Positions 10,571 through 20,442 of a stretch of DNA of 64,000 nt are shown piece by piece. Position 1 is the first letter of the stretch; each line of letters opens with the position of its first letter. The notes beneath the pieces were generated by a model, which had not been told where the DNA came from, made no database searches, and worked only from the letters and a program-made list of their open reading frames with translations. The position numbers and the translations under genes were made by a program. The stretch covers positions 6,817,030 to 6,881,029 of the forward strand of contig NZ_JAINUL010000001.1 of assembly GCF_020639365.1 (NCBI RefSeq), written 5' to 3'. This DNA comes from Streptomyces flavotricini. Its GTDB lineage: Bacteria; Actinomycetota; Actinomycetes; Streptomycetales; Streptomycetaceae.

Positions 10571-11362
10571 ATGACCACTTCTGACACCGAGATCGTCTGC
10601 CGCCGCCTGGTCGGCCGTACCGCCGTCATCACCGGAGCCGGCAGCGGCATCGGCCTCGCCACCGCCCGCCGCCTGGCCTCCGAGGGTGCCAACGTGGTCT
10701 GCGCCGACATCGACGAGACGGCCGGCAAGGCCGCCGCCGAGGAGGTCGGCGGCCTCTTCGTGAAGGTCGACGTCACCAGCCCGGAGGAGGTCGAGGCCCT
10801 CTTCAAGACCGCCTTCGACACCTACGGCTCCGTCGACATCGCCTTCAACAACGCGGGCATCTCGCCCCCGGACGACGACTCGATCCTCACCACCGGCCTG
10901 GAGGCCTGGAAGCGGGTCCAGGACGTCAACCTCACCTCCGTCTACCTGTGCTGCAAGGCCGCCCTGCCGTACATGCAGCGCCAGGGCCGCGGTTCCATCA
11001 TCAACACCGCCTCCTTCGTGGCCATCATGGGCGCCGCCACCTCGCAGATCTCGTACACCGCCTCCAAGGGCGGCGTGCTCGCCATGTCCCGCGAGCTCGG
11101 CGTGCAGTTCGCCCGAGAGGGCATCCGCGTGAACGCGCTGTGCCCGGGGCCGGTCAACACCCCGCTGCTGCAGGAGCTGTTCGCCAAGGACCCCGAGCGG
11201 GCGGCCCGCCGCCTCGTGCACATCCCGCTGGGCCGGTTCGCGGAGCCCACCGAGATCGCGGCCGCCGTCGCCTTCCTGGCCAGCGACGACTCCTCCTTCA
11301 TCAACGCCACCGACTTCCTGGTCGACGGCGGCATCTCGGGCGCGTACGTCACCCCCCTGTAG
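10571..11362 (+). CDS. Short-chain dehydrogenase/reductase (SDR)
   Basis: Classical SDR of 263 residues. The Rossmann motif is TGAGSGIG (about residues 23-30), the NAG motif NNAGI, and the catalytic Ser-Tyr-Lys lies in NTASFVAIMGAATSQISYTASKGG. The C-terminus has PGPVNTPL and LVDGGISGAY. It is the last gene of the glnA4-like operon, seven bases after the aldehyde dehydrogenase stop, and is followed by a strong hairpin. It probably oxidises or reduces an alcohol/ketone intermediate of the amine pathway, but its substrate is not known. Start ATG 10571 has only a weak ribosome binding site. Confidence 0.85.
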   Translation: MTTSDTEIVCRRLVGRTAVITGAGSGIGLATARRLASEGANVVCADIDETAGKAAAEEVGGLFVKVDVTSPEEVEALFKTAFDTYGSVDIAFNNAGISPPDDDSILTTGLEAWKRVQDVNLTSVYLCCKAALPYMQRQGRGSIINTASFVAIMGAATSQISYTASKGGVLAMSRELGVQFAREGIRVNALCPGPVNTPLLQELFAKDPERAARRLVHIPLGRFAEPTEIAAAVAFLASDDSSFINATDFLVDGGISGAYVTPL

Positions 11363-11417
11363 GCCCGGGCCGGCGGGCGCCGCGGGCCCCGACCGTTCAC
11401 CCGCATGCCTTCCCCCC

Positions 11418-11449
11418 GACAGCCGGGCGTCGCACGACGCCCGGCTGTC
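11418..11449 (+). terminator. Terminator of the gamma-glutamylation operon
   Basis: GACAGCCGGGCGTCG-CA-CGACGCCCGGCTGTC: a perfect 15-base stem followed by CTGTTCT, 55 bases after the SDR stop codon. Confidence 0.85.
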
Positions 11450-11503
11450 CTGTTCTACCGTCCGAGATGATCTTCGTAGGAACGTTAGGGAGTGTTCACC
11501 TCA

Positions 11504-12805
<1,302 letters not shown>

Positions 12806-12847
12806 CGCCGGCCGCCCGGAGGGCAGGCGGGAGTTTGCGGACACCCC

Positions 12848-14053
12848 CTAGAGGAACGTGCGGCCCTCGCCCCGATAGGTCGGGGCGGTGGCCGTCACCC
12901 GGTCGCCCTCGACGAGGTGCAACTCGTCGAAGCGTTCGCACAGTTCGCCCGCCTTGGCGTGACGGAACCAGACCCGGTCGCCGATCAGCAGATCGTCGGC
13001 CGGGCTGCCGAGCAGTGGCGTCTGCACCTCGCCGGCCCCCTCCTGGGGGTCGTAACGCAGGCCCTGCGGGAGGTACGGGACCGGGAGCCGGTCCGCGCCT
13101 GCCGCGCCCGAGGCGGGGTATCCGCCGCCCAGGACGGTGACCACGCCGACGCCGGGCCTGCGGACCACCGGCTGGGCGAAGAGGGCGGCCGGGCGGCCGC
13201 GGAAGGACGTGTAGTTGTCGAACAGCCGCGGTACGTAGAGCCCCGAGCCGGCGGCGATCTCCGTGACCGCGTCCTCGGCGGCGGTCTGCTGGACGCTGCC
13301 GGTGCCGCCGCCGTTGACGAACTCCAGGTCGGGGACGACCGCGCGCACGGCCCGTACGGCCTCCGCGCGACGGGCCGCGAGCTCCTTGCGGGCGGCGGCC
13401 TGCATGAGCCGGATGGCACGCGAGCGGAAGGGGCGCCCGGCGAGGGCGTCCCCGACGCCGGCGACGTGGCCCTCGTACCCCATGATGCCGACGACACGGA
13501 AGCCGGGCCGGGCGGACACGGTACGGGCGAGGTCCGCGAGCTGGGCGGGCTCGCGCAGCGGCGAACGGCGGGCGCCGACACGGACCCTGCCGCCGAGGAG
13601 GTGGAGGGCGGTGTCGAGTTCCAGGCAGACGCGGATCTCCTGCGTCCCGCCTTCGCGTGCCCCGTCGATCAGCTCCAGCTGGGCGGGGTCGTCGACCATG
13701 ACGGTGACGGCCGCGGCCAGCTTGGGGTCGCCCGCGAGCTCGGCGAAGCCGGTGCGGTCGGCGGAGGGGTAGGCGAGGAGCACGTCCTCGAAACCGGACC
13801 GGGCCAGCCAGATGCTCTCGGCGAGGGTGTACGACATGATCCCGGCGAACCCGGGCCGGGCGAGGACCCGTTCGAGGAGCGCGCGGCAGCGGACGGACTT
13901 GCTGGCGACGCGGATCGGCTTGCCGCCCGCGCGGCGGACGAGATCGTCGGCGTTGGCGTCGAACGCGGCGAGGTCGACGATGGCCAGGGGCGCGTCGAGG
14001 TGCGCGGTGGCCCGGTCGTAACGGGCCCGGTCTCCACTGGCGGGAAGATTCAT
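12848..14053 (-). CDS. PLP-dependent D-amino-acid aldolase/dehydratase-like enzyme (alanine racemase N-terminal fold)
   Basis: Protein of 401 residues with the alanine-racemase-type barrel and the D-serine dehydratase-like C-terminal domain. The PLP lysine is in PIRVASKSVRC near residue 48. NGGGTGS and VLGGGYPASG line the phosphate site, and the C-terminal FRHAKAGELCERFD supplies the His and Cys that hold zinc in D-serine dehydratase and D-threonine aldolase relatives. Annotated relatives are called amino acid deaminase/aldolase. The ATG at 14053 is taken as start; a -10-like TAGAAC lies about 20 bases upstream. It converges with the HAD phosphatase gene and has no partner gene. Confidence 0.8.
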   Translation of the reverse strand: MNLPASGDRARYDRATAHLDAPLAIVDLAAFDANADDLVRRAGGKPIRVASKSVRCRALLERVLARPGFAGIMSYTLAESIWLARSGFEDVLLAYPSADRTGFAELAGDPKLAAAVTVMVDDPAQLELIDGAREGGTQEIRVCLELDTALHLLGGRVRVGARRSPLREPAQLADLARTVSARPGFRVVGIMGYEGHVAGVGDALAGRPFRSRAIRLMQAAARKELAARRAEAVRAVRAVVPDLEFVNGGGTGSVQQTAAEDAVTEIAAGSGLYVPRLFDNYTSFRGRPAALFAQPVVRRPGVGVVTVLGGGYPASGAAGADRLPVPYLPQGLRYDPQEGAGEVQTPLLGSPADDLLIGDRVWFRHAKAGELCERFDELHLVEGDRVTATAPTYRGEGRTFL

Positions 14054-14234
14054 GGCGGCAGCCTGCCAGATGGTTCTACCGGTGGGTAGGGGCGTGCGGC
14101 CGCTCAACGGTCCGGGGCGGCCACCGGACGTGGCGCCCCCACCGCCGGCGGGGCCGCAGCGGCCCCGGGCGGGGCGGTGAGGGCGCGTAGAGTACGGGGT
14201 GGCAGCCGGACGGAACGGGGGGCGGAGCCGCCGG

Positions 14235-15011
14235 ATGAGTGCGTCTACACCGCAGACCGCGGTCCTGACCGAACCCGTGGCCGAATCCGGACCGGGGCGG
14301 CGCGGGGCCGGGCGGCACGTCGCCGTCGTGGTGTGCGCCGTGCTCGGGGTCGGCCTCCTCGGGGGAGCCGGGGTCAGCGGATGGGCCGAACAGCGCGACG
14401 CCCACCGGCCCTTGGCCGCCGGAGCCGCCTACCGCAAAGCCGGATCGCTGTGGCGTGAGACGCCCGTGGACAGCCTGTTCCCGCCCGTCCTCCACGGCGC
14501 CGACGCAGGACCCGGCGGAGCCGACCGCACCTGGACCCGGGTCGCGCTCGCACCCGACTCCGACTGCGGACCCGCGCTCGCCGCCGACTGGCGGGCGGCC
14601 CTCGCCGCCACCGGCTGCACCCGGGTCCTGCGCGCCACCTACACCGACGCCACCCGCAGCTCCCTCGTCACCGTCGGCATGGTCTTCACCCCCGCCGACG
14701 CCGCGGGGATGGAGGCGCTGCGCGGACGCCTCCCGGCCCCGCCCGGCTACGGCTTCGCCGACAGCCAGCGCGCCGCCTGGACCGCGTCGGTGGTCCCGCA
14801 GGCCCCCGTCGTCGTGTACGCCGTCTCCGCGTTCACCGACGGCCGTACGCTCGACGCCCCCCGCCCCGCCGAGGACACGATGCGCAAGGACGCCACCGGA
14901 GCCGTCGCCCGGGCCGGCCTCGGCCACGAGGCCAAGGCCGTCGCCGACCGGACGCAGCGCACGCTGCGCACCCTCGCCGCACCGCCCGCCCCCGGCGGAG
15001 ACCCGAGGTGA
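14235..15011 (+). CDS. Single-pass membrane protein upstream of mycosin
   Basis: A 258-residue protein that I recognise only as a conserved streptomycete membrane protein. One transmembrane segment (HVAVVVCAVLGVGLLGGAG, about residues 27-46) is followed by an extracytoplasmic domain with two cysteines (DSDCGPALAADW and ATGCTRVLRAT). ATG 14235 has GGAG seven bases upstream; GTG 14199, just after a -10-like TAGAGT, is an alternative. The TGA overlaps the GTG of the mycosin-type protease gene, so the two proteins are probably made together and may work together at the membrane. Confidence 0.7.
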   Translation: MSASTPQTAVLTEPVAESGPGRRGAGRHVAVVVCAVLGVGLLGGAGVSGWAEQRDAHRPLAAGAAYRKAGSLWRETPVDSLFPPVLHGADAGPGGADRTWTRVALAPDSDCGPALAADWRAALAATGCTRVLRATYTDATRSSLVTVGMVFTPADAAGMEALRGRLPAPPGYGFADSQRAAWTASVVPQAPVVVYAVSAFTDGRTLDAPRPAEDTMRKDATGAVARAGLGHEAKAVADRTQRTLRTLAAPPAPGGDPR

Positions 15012-16204
15012 CCCCCTTCCGGGCCGCCGTCGCCCTCGTGCTCGGGGCGGTGCTCGTCGGGGTCGGCGCAGGCCCGGCCGCCGCCGACAACATCCGCGAC
15101 CGGCAGTGGGGGCTCACCGCGTTGCGGGCCGAGGAGGCCTGGGGGACCACCAGGGGCGCCGGGATCACCGTCGCCGTCCTCGACACCGGGGTCGACGGCT
15201 CCCACCCCGACCTGGCCGGGCAGGTCCTCGACGGGACCGATCTGATCGGGATGGGCGCCGGGCGCGGCGATCGGGCCTGGGCCCGGCACGGGACCGCCAT
15301 GGCCGGGATCATCGCCGGGCACGGCCACGGCGGGAACCGCCGCCAAGGCGTCCTCGGCATCGCCCCCCAGGCCAGGATCCTCCCGGTCCGCGTGATCCTC
15401 GAAGAGGGCGACCCCGGCCGGGCCAAGGCCCGCGAGAGCAAGGGCGGCGCGCTCGCCGAGGGCATCCGCTGGGCCGCCGACCACGGCGCGAACGTGATCA
15501 ACCTCTCCCTCGGCGACGACAGCGACTCCGCCCACCACGAGGCCGCCGAGGACGAGGCCGTCCAGTACGCCCTCGCCAAGGGCGTGGTCGTCGTGGCGTC
15601 GGCGGGAAACGGCGGCCGGCAGGGCGACCACGCCTCCTACCCGGCCGCCTACCCCGGGGTCATCGCCGTCACCGCCGTCGACCGCGGCGGCCGCAAGGCC
15701 GACTTCTCCACCAGCAACTGGTACGCCACCGTCAGCGCACCCGGCGTCGACGTCGTCATCGCCGACCCCGACCGCGCCTACTACGAGGGCTGGGGCACCA
15801 GCGCGGCCTGCGCCTTCGTCTCCGGCGCCGTGGCCCTCGTCAAGGCCGCCCATCCGGATCTCTCCCCGGCCCAGATCAAGAGACTGCTGGAGGAGACCGC
15901 CTCCGACGCCCCGCCCGGCGGCCGCGACGACTCCCGCGGCCACGGACTCGTGGACCCGGTCGCCGCCCTCCAGGCCGCCGACGCGCTGCGCGCCGAGCCG
16001 CCGGTCCCGCTACCCGTCGCGGCCGGGCAGCCGTACTTCGGCCCCGGCCCCGAGCCGGTCCGGGCCGCCGGGCGCGGCAACCGGCTCGGGACCCCGGTGG
16101 CCGCGGCCGCCGGGCTCGCGCTGCTCGTACTGGCCCTCGTACTGGCCCGCCGCCCGCGGGGCGCCCGACGGGACCCGGACCCGGGCCGGGATAGGGTCGG
16201 GTAA
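15008..16204 (+). CDS. Mycosin-type S8 serine protease (type VII secretion-associated)
   Basis: Subtilisin-family protease of 398 residues. A signal peptide (RAAVALVLGAVLVGVGAGPA) is followed by the N-terminal DRQWGLTALRAEEAW segment, the catalytic Asp in VAVLDTGVDGSHPDL, His in RHGTAMAGII and Ser in WGTSAACAFVSGAVAL, and a C-terminal membrane anchor (VAAAAGLALLVLALVLARRP). This order, with a C-terminal helix, is the MycP/mycosin layout of type VII secretion loci. The Ser motif has GTSAACAFVSG in place of the usual GTSMAAP-type. No ESX core gene is in the window. GTG 15008 overlaps the previous stop codon. Confidence 0.87.
   Translation: MTPFRAAVALVLGAVLVGVGAGPAAADNIRDRQWGLTALRAEEAWGTTRGAGITVAVLDTGVDGSHPDLAGQVLDGTDLIGMGAGRGDRAWARHGTAMAGIIAGHGHGGNRRQGVLGIAPQARILPVRVILEEGDPGRAKARESKGGALAEGIRWAADHGANVINLSLGDDSDSAHHEAAEDEAVQYALAKGVVVVASAGNGGRQGDHASYPAAYPGVIAVTAVDRGGRKADFSTSNWYATVSAPGVDVVIADPDRAYYEGWGTSAACAFVSGAVALVKAAHPDLSPAQIKRLLEETASDAPPGGRDDSRGHGLVDPVAALQAADALRAEPPVPLPVAAGQPYFGPGPEPVRAAGRGNRLGTPVAAAAGLALLVLALVLARRPRGARRDPDPGRDRVG
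16192..16197 (+). promoter_or_regulatory. -10 element of SseB-domain gene
   Basis: TAGGGT, a common Streptomyces -10 form, overlaps the last codons of the mycosin gene and lies nine bases before the GTG at 16207, so the SseB gene probably has its own promoter and little or no leader. Confidence 0.4.
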
Positions 16205-16206
16205 CT

Positions 16207-16956
16207 GTGGCGAACAAAAACATTCCCGACCCCGGCTTCTCCGACGACGACGGCTCCGCCGACCCCCGGCTGAGCGCGGCCCTGGCCGCCTGGTCCGAGG
16301 ACCGGGCGAAGGAGCCGCAGGTGCTGGCGGCCCTCAAGGGGGCCCGCCTGCTGGTCCCGGTGGTCGCCGTGCTCGGCGAGGTCGAGACCGACCCGGAGAC
16401 GGGCCTCAAGCGCGAGAAGACCAGCGACATGGCCGTCCCGACCCTGCGCGCGGGGGACCGGCGGGCGCTGCCGGCGTTCACCTCGATCGCCTCGCTGGCC
16501 CTCTGGGACCCGGCCGCCCGGCCGGTCGCCGTACCGCTGCACCAGGCGCTGGCCGCCGCCGCGCACGAGAAGGCCGACACCGTGGTTCTGGACCTGGCCG
16601 GTCCCGTCACCTACCAGCTCACCGGCCCCGCGCTGCTCGCGCTGGCCGAGGGCCGTACCGACGCGGGGCCGCTGGCCGATCCCGCGGTGCGCGAAGCCGT
16701 ACGGGCCGCCGTGGCCGCGGAGCCCGCCGTGCTCCGCGCCCACCTCGGGCCGGGCGGGGCGGACGCCGACGGCACGCTCGCGATCGTGCTGGCCCAGGGG
16801 GCGCAGGGGGCGCAGGCCCACACCGCGGCCCGCCGCGTCGCCGAGGCGCTGGCCGCCGACGAGACCCTGCGGGCCCGCCTCGTGCACGGGCTGGACCTGG
16901 CCCTGCTCCCGCAGGAGGCCCCGGCCCCGTCCGGCGAGCCGCTCTTCACGCGCTGA
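16207..16956 (+). CDS. SseB N-terminal domain protein
   Basis: Cytoplasmic protein of 249 residues. The segment LAAWSEDRAKEPQVLAALKG, followed by RLLVPVVAVLGEVE and by ALPAFTSIASLALWDP, is the SseB N-terminal domain, which is common in actinobacteria and of unclear biochemical role. There is no transmembrane segment. GTG 16207 follows the mycosin stop by two bases, but a -10-like element suggests independent expression. A strong bidirectional terminator lies downstream. Confidence 0.75.
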   Translation: MANKNIPDPGFSDDDGSADPRLSAALAAWSEDRAKEPQVLAALKGARLLVPVVAVLGEVETDPETGLKREKTSDMAVPTLRAGDRRALPAFTSIASLALWDPAARPVAVPLHQALAAAAHEKADTVVLDLAGPVTYQLTGPALLALAEGRTDAGPLADPAVREAVRAAVAAEPAVLRAHLGPGGADADGTLAIVLAQGAQGAQAHTAARRVAEALAADETLRARLVHGLDLALLPQEAPAPSGEPLFTR

Positions 16957-16982
16957 GCGCCTCAACCGCCGGAATCGCCGCC

Positions 16983-17014
16983 GAATCGCCGAATCGCCGA
17001 ATCGCCGAATCGCC
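16983..17014. repeat. Octamer tandem repeat (GAATCGCC x4)
   Basis: Four perfect adjacent copies of GAATCGCC, with a fifth copy at 16972-16979, in the short space between the SseB-domain gene and the terminator. Confidence 0.9.
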
Positions 17015-17019
17015 GAAAA

Positions 17020-17056
17020 CGCCGAAGGGCCGGGGCAGTGCCCCGGCCCTTCGGCG
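17020..17056. terminator. Bidirectional terminator between SseB-domain and DUF1844 genes
   Basis: An 18-base perfect stem (arms 17020-17037 and 17039-17056) with a one-base centre: CGCCGAAGGGCCGGGGCA and its complement. It lies between two converging genes. Confidence 0.85.
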
Positions 17057-17072
17057 TACGCGTACGGGCGGC

Positions 17073-17459
17073 TCAGCCGAAGACCGGGCCCGTGAACTTC
17101 TCGCCCGGACCCTGGCCCGGCTCGTCCGGCACGATCGAGGCCTCGCGGAAGGCGAGCTGCAGCGACTTCAGGCCGTCGCGCAGCGGGGCCGCGTGGAAGG
17201 AGCTGATCTCGGTGGCGCTCGCCGTGACCAGGCCGGCGAGGGCGGTGATCAGCTTGCGGGCCTCGTCGAGGTCCTTGTGCTCGGAGTCCGGCTTGTCCAG
17301 GCCCAGGTTGACCGCCGCGGCGCTCAGCAGGTGCACGGCCACCGTGGTGATCACCTCGACGGCGGGCACGTCCGCGATGTCGCGGGTCATGGCGTCGTAG
17401 TCGGGGGCGTCCGGCGTGCTGCCGGCCTCGGTGGCGGGGGTGGGGGTCGCGTCAGTCAT
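17073..17459 (-). CDS. DUF1844 domain-containing protein
   Basis: Acidic 128-residue protein. The core VEVITTVAVHLLSAAAVNLGL, DEARKLITALAGLV and LQLAFREAS is the DUF1844 pattern. It is conserved next to infC in streptomycetes as far as I recall, but no function is known. ATG 17459 is the start; no clear Shine-Dalgarno. Divergent from the infC leader region. Confidence 0.82.
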   Translation of the reverse strand: MTDATPTPATEAGSTPDAPDYDAMTRDIADVPAVEVITTVAVHLLSAAAVNLGLDKPDSEHKDLDEARKLITALAGLVTASATEISSFHAAPLRDGLKSLQLAFREASIVPDEPGQGPGEKFTGPVFG

Positions 17460-17861
17460 GCCTCACACGATAAGCCGGGCCGTGCACGCCGCCGACCGGG
17501 CCCCGGGTCGGCACGACGGCGACACCGCCGGGTGAGCGGACCCGCCGCGGAATGCTATATTGGGCTGACGACCGGCCGGAGACGCATGTCCCCGGCCCAC
17601 AAGTGGAGGCTCCGCTCTCCCACCCGACCACCCTCCGGGGCGGCGGGTCACCGGTCAGGTGGCATCCATCGTTCCGTACGGACGATGGAAAGCTGCCCGA
17701 GTCTGCGCCCCGCGATCGCACGCGGCGGTGCTCCGGTTGTATTGGAGCCCCTGCCTGTGCCTCGGCGGGGCATTTTTCATGTTCCGCCGCGGTCGGTCTG
17801 ACGACATCAGACGTCAGCGGCTGTCTGCCAGGCAGCCGTGTGGTGCTACCGAGGAGGATCC
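17460..17861 (+). promoter_or_regulatory. infC leader region: promoter and structured 5' UTR
   Basis: A 402-base region without a gene. It contains a -10-like TATATT (17556-17561), a hairpin CCATCGT...ACGATGG (17666-17688), a small hairpin CTCC...GGAG (17731-17747), an intrinsic terminator (17747-17777), and CTGACG...CGTCAG further on. infC-rpmI-rplT operons of other bacteria are controlled through structured leaders by L20 or IF3, so this is probably the regulatory leader of the operon. Confidence 0.55.
17747..17777 (+). terminator. Attenuator-like intrinsic terminator in infC leader
   Basis: GCCCC-T-GCC...GGC-GGGGC stem followed by A and five Ts, a classical rho-independent terminator, unusual in this genome, placed 85 bases before the infC coding start. 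Position inside the leader suggests premature termination as control. Confidence 0.6.
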
Positions 17862-18575
17862 ATCAGCACCGAGCCCCGCATCAACGACCGGATTCGCGTT
17901 CCCGAGGTACGACTCGTCGGTCCCAGCGGTGAGCAGGTCGGCATCGTGCCGCTTGCCAAGGCCCTTGAGCTGGCGCAGGAGTACGACCTCGACCTGGTCG
18001 AGGTCGCGGCGTCCGCACGCCCGCCGGTCTGCAAGCTCATGGACTACGGCAAGTTCAAGTACGAGTCGGCCATGAAGGCCCGTGAGGCGCGCAAGAACCA
18101 GGCGCACACGGTCATCAAGGAAATGAAGCTCCGGCCGAAGATCGACCCGCACGACTATGACACCAAGAAGGGTCACGTCGTTCGGTTCCTCAAGCAGGGC
18201 GACAAGGTCAAGATCACGATCATGTTCCGTGGTCGCGAGCAGTCCCGGCCGGAACTCGGCTACCGACTGCTGCAGCGCCTCGCTTCGGACGTCGAGGACC
18301 TCGGGTTCATCGAGTCGAACCCGAAGCAGGACGGCCGCAACATGATCATGGTCCTCGGTCCGCACAAGAAGAAGACCGAGGCGATGGCCGAAGCCCGCGA
18401 GGCGCAGGCCGCCCGCAAGGCCGAGCGCCAGGGTGTCGCCACCGACGAGGCTCCTTCCGAGGAAGCCCCCGTCGAGGAGGGCACCGAGGTCGTCTCTGCC
18501 GAGGGCGACGCCGAGGCCGACGCCGAGGCCGAGGGCACCGAGGCCGCCTCTCCCGAGGCACCGGCCGAGGCCTGA
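17862..18575 (+). CDS. infC: Translation initiation factor IF-3
   Basis: IF-3 of 237 residues; it binds the 30S subunit, checks start codon pairing and prevents subunit joining. IF3-N begins at STEPRINDRIRVPEVRLVG, the linker is around KYESAMKAREARKNQ, and IF3-C contains GDKVKITIMFRGREQSRPEL. A 45-residue acidic Glu/Ala tail follows, as in other actinobacteria. The start is probably the AUC codon at 17862: GAGGAGG ends four bases before it and the conserved protein begins exactly there. GTG 17838 would make the Shine-Dalgarno part of the coding sequence. Use of a rare start fits the known IF3 autoregulation in E. coli (AUU). Confidence 0.93.
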   Translation: MSTEPRINDRIRVPEVRLVGPSGEQVGIVPLAKALELAQEYDLDLVEVAASARPPVCKLMDYGKFKYESAMKAREARKNQAHTVIKEMKLRPKIDPHDYDTKKGHVVRFLKQGDKVKITIMFRGREQSRPELGYRLLQRLASDVEDLGFIESNPKQDGRNMIMVLGPHKKKTEAMAEAREAQAARKAERQGVATDEAPSEEAPVEEGTEVVSAEGDAEADAEAEGTEAASPEAPAEA

Positions 18576-18622
18576 TTCCGAGGCAGCCTGTCTCGGATCA
18601 CCGACACAACATGACGCTCCCT

Positions 18623-18656
18623 GGCGCCGGTCCCCAACCGGACCGGCGGGGGCGCC
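18623..18656 (+). promoter_or_regulatory. Stem-loop between infC and rpmI
   Basis: GGCGCC (18623-18628) pairs with GGCGCC (18651-18656) around an inner GGTCC-N6-GGACC hairpin. It precedes the rpmI ribosome binding site by about ten bases and may be an L20-binding or processing site. Confidence 0.4.
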
Positions 18657-18679
18657 ACCGACGAGGAGATAACGGCGCC

Positions 18680-18874
18680 ATGCCGAAGAACAAGACGCAC
18701 AGCGGTACCAAGAAGCGCTTCAAGGTCACCGGCTCCGGCAAGGTGCTCCGTGAGCGCGCCGGCAAGCGCCACCTGCTCGAGCACAAGTCGTCCCGTGTCA
18801 CCCGCCGCCTGACCGGCACCGCGGAGATGGCCCCCGGCGACGCCGCGAAGATCAAGAAGCTTCTCGGCAAGTGA
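18680..18874 (+). CDS. rpmI: 50S ribosomal protein L35
   Basis: Basic 64-residue protein beginning MPKNKTHSGTKKRFKVTGSG and ending AKIKKLLGK, matching bacterial L35 at full length. Ribosome binding site GAGGAG lies about ten bases before ATG 18680. It sits between infC and rplT in the conserved order. Confidence 0.97.
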   Translation: MPKNKTHSGTKKRFKVTGSGKVLRERAGKRHLLEHKSSRVTRRLTGTAEMAPGDAAKIKKLLGK

Positions 18875-18978
18875 TGTTCTCCGCTCCCGCGCAGGGAGCG
18901 GATGAGCGTCAAGACCGGGACCCCATCGAATTCGGGCCGTGTGAAGACACCCACGGCCCCGCTACAAGGAGTTAAAAA

Positions 18979-19371
18979 GTGGCACGCGTCAAGCGGGCAG
19001 TAAACGCCCACAAGAAGCGCCGGGCGATCCTCGAGGCAGCCTCCGGCTACCGCGGTCAGCGTTCGCGCCTGTACCGCAAGGCCAAGGAGCAGGTCACCCA
19101 CTCGCTGGTCTACAACTTCAACGACCGCAAGAAGCGCAAGGGCGACTTCCGTCAGCTGTGGATCCAGCGCATCAACGCCGCTGCCCGCCAGAACGGCATG
19201 ACGTACAACCGCCTCATCCAGGGTCTGAAGGCCGCCAACATCGAGGTGGACCGCAAGATCCTCGCGGAGCTGGCCGTCAACGACGCCAACGCTTTCGCCG
19301 CGCTCGTCGAGGTCGCGCAGAAGGCGCTTCCGGCCGACGTGAACGCCCCGAAGGCCGCTGCCGCCGCCTAA
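18979..19371 (+). CDS. rplT: 50S ribosomal protein L20
   Basis: Full-length L20 of 130 residues (ARVKRAVNAHKKRRAILEAA at the start, GYRGQRSRLYRKAKEQ, and NAAARQNGMTYNRLIQGLK). It is needed for early 50S assembly and in other bacteria represses its own operon. Starts with GTG at 18979 after AAGGAG. The last gene before a strong terminator, ending the infC-rpmI-rplT unit. Confidence 0.97.
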   Translation: MARVKRAVNAHKKRRAILEAASGYRGQRSRLYRKAKEQVTHSLVYNFNDRKKRKGDFRQLWIQRINAAARQNGMTYNRLIQGLKAANIEVDRKILAELAVNDANAFAALVEVAQKALPADVNAPKAAAAA

Positions 19372-19427
19372 GCAGCAGGCAGCAAGCAGCACGCTTCGCG
19401 CGCAGCAAGCCCTTCACAGGCTTCAGC

Positions 19428-19460
19428 CCGGACCCGCAGGCCCCGTGCCTGCGGGTCCGG
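19428..19460 (+). terminator. Terminator of infC-rpmI-rplT operon
   Basis: CCGGACCCGCAGG-N7-CCTGCGGGTCCGG, a 13-base perfect stem 56 bases after rplT. Confidence 0.85.
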
Positions 19461-19520
19461 TGCGTTGTAGCCGATCCACCTGTTTCGACCCGCAGTACGC
19501 ACGGAAGCGAGCCGACCGCC

Positions 19521-20387
<867 letters not shown>

Positions 20388-20442
20388 TAATGTGGCGGCC
20401 CGGGGGCCCACTGCGCTACTCGGAGATGTGGGGTACGGGGAC

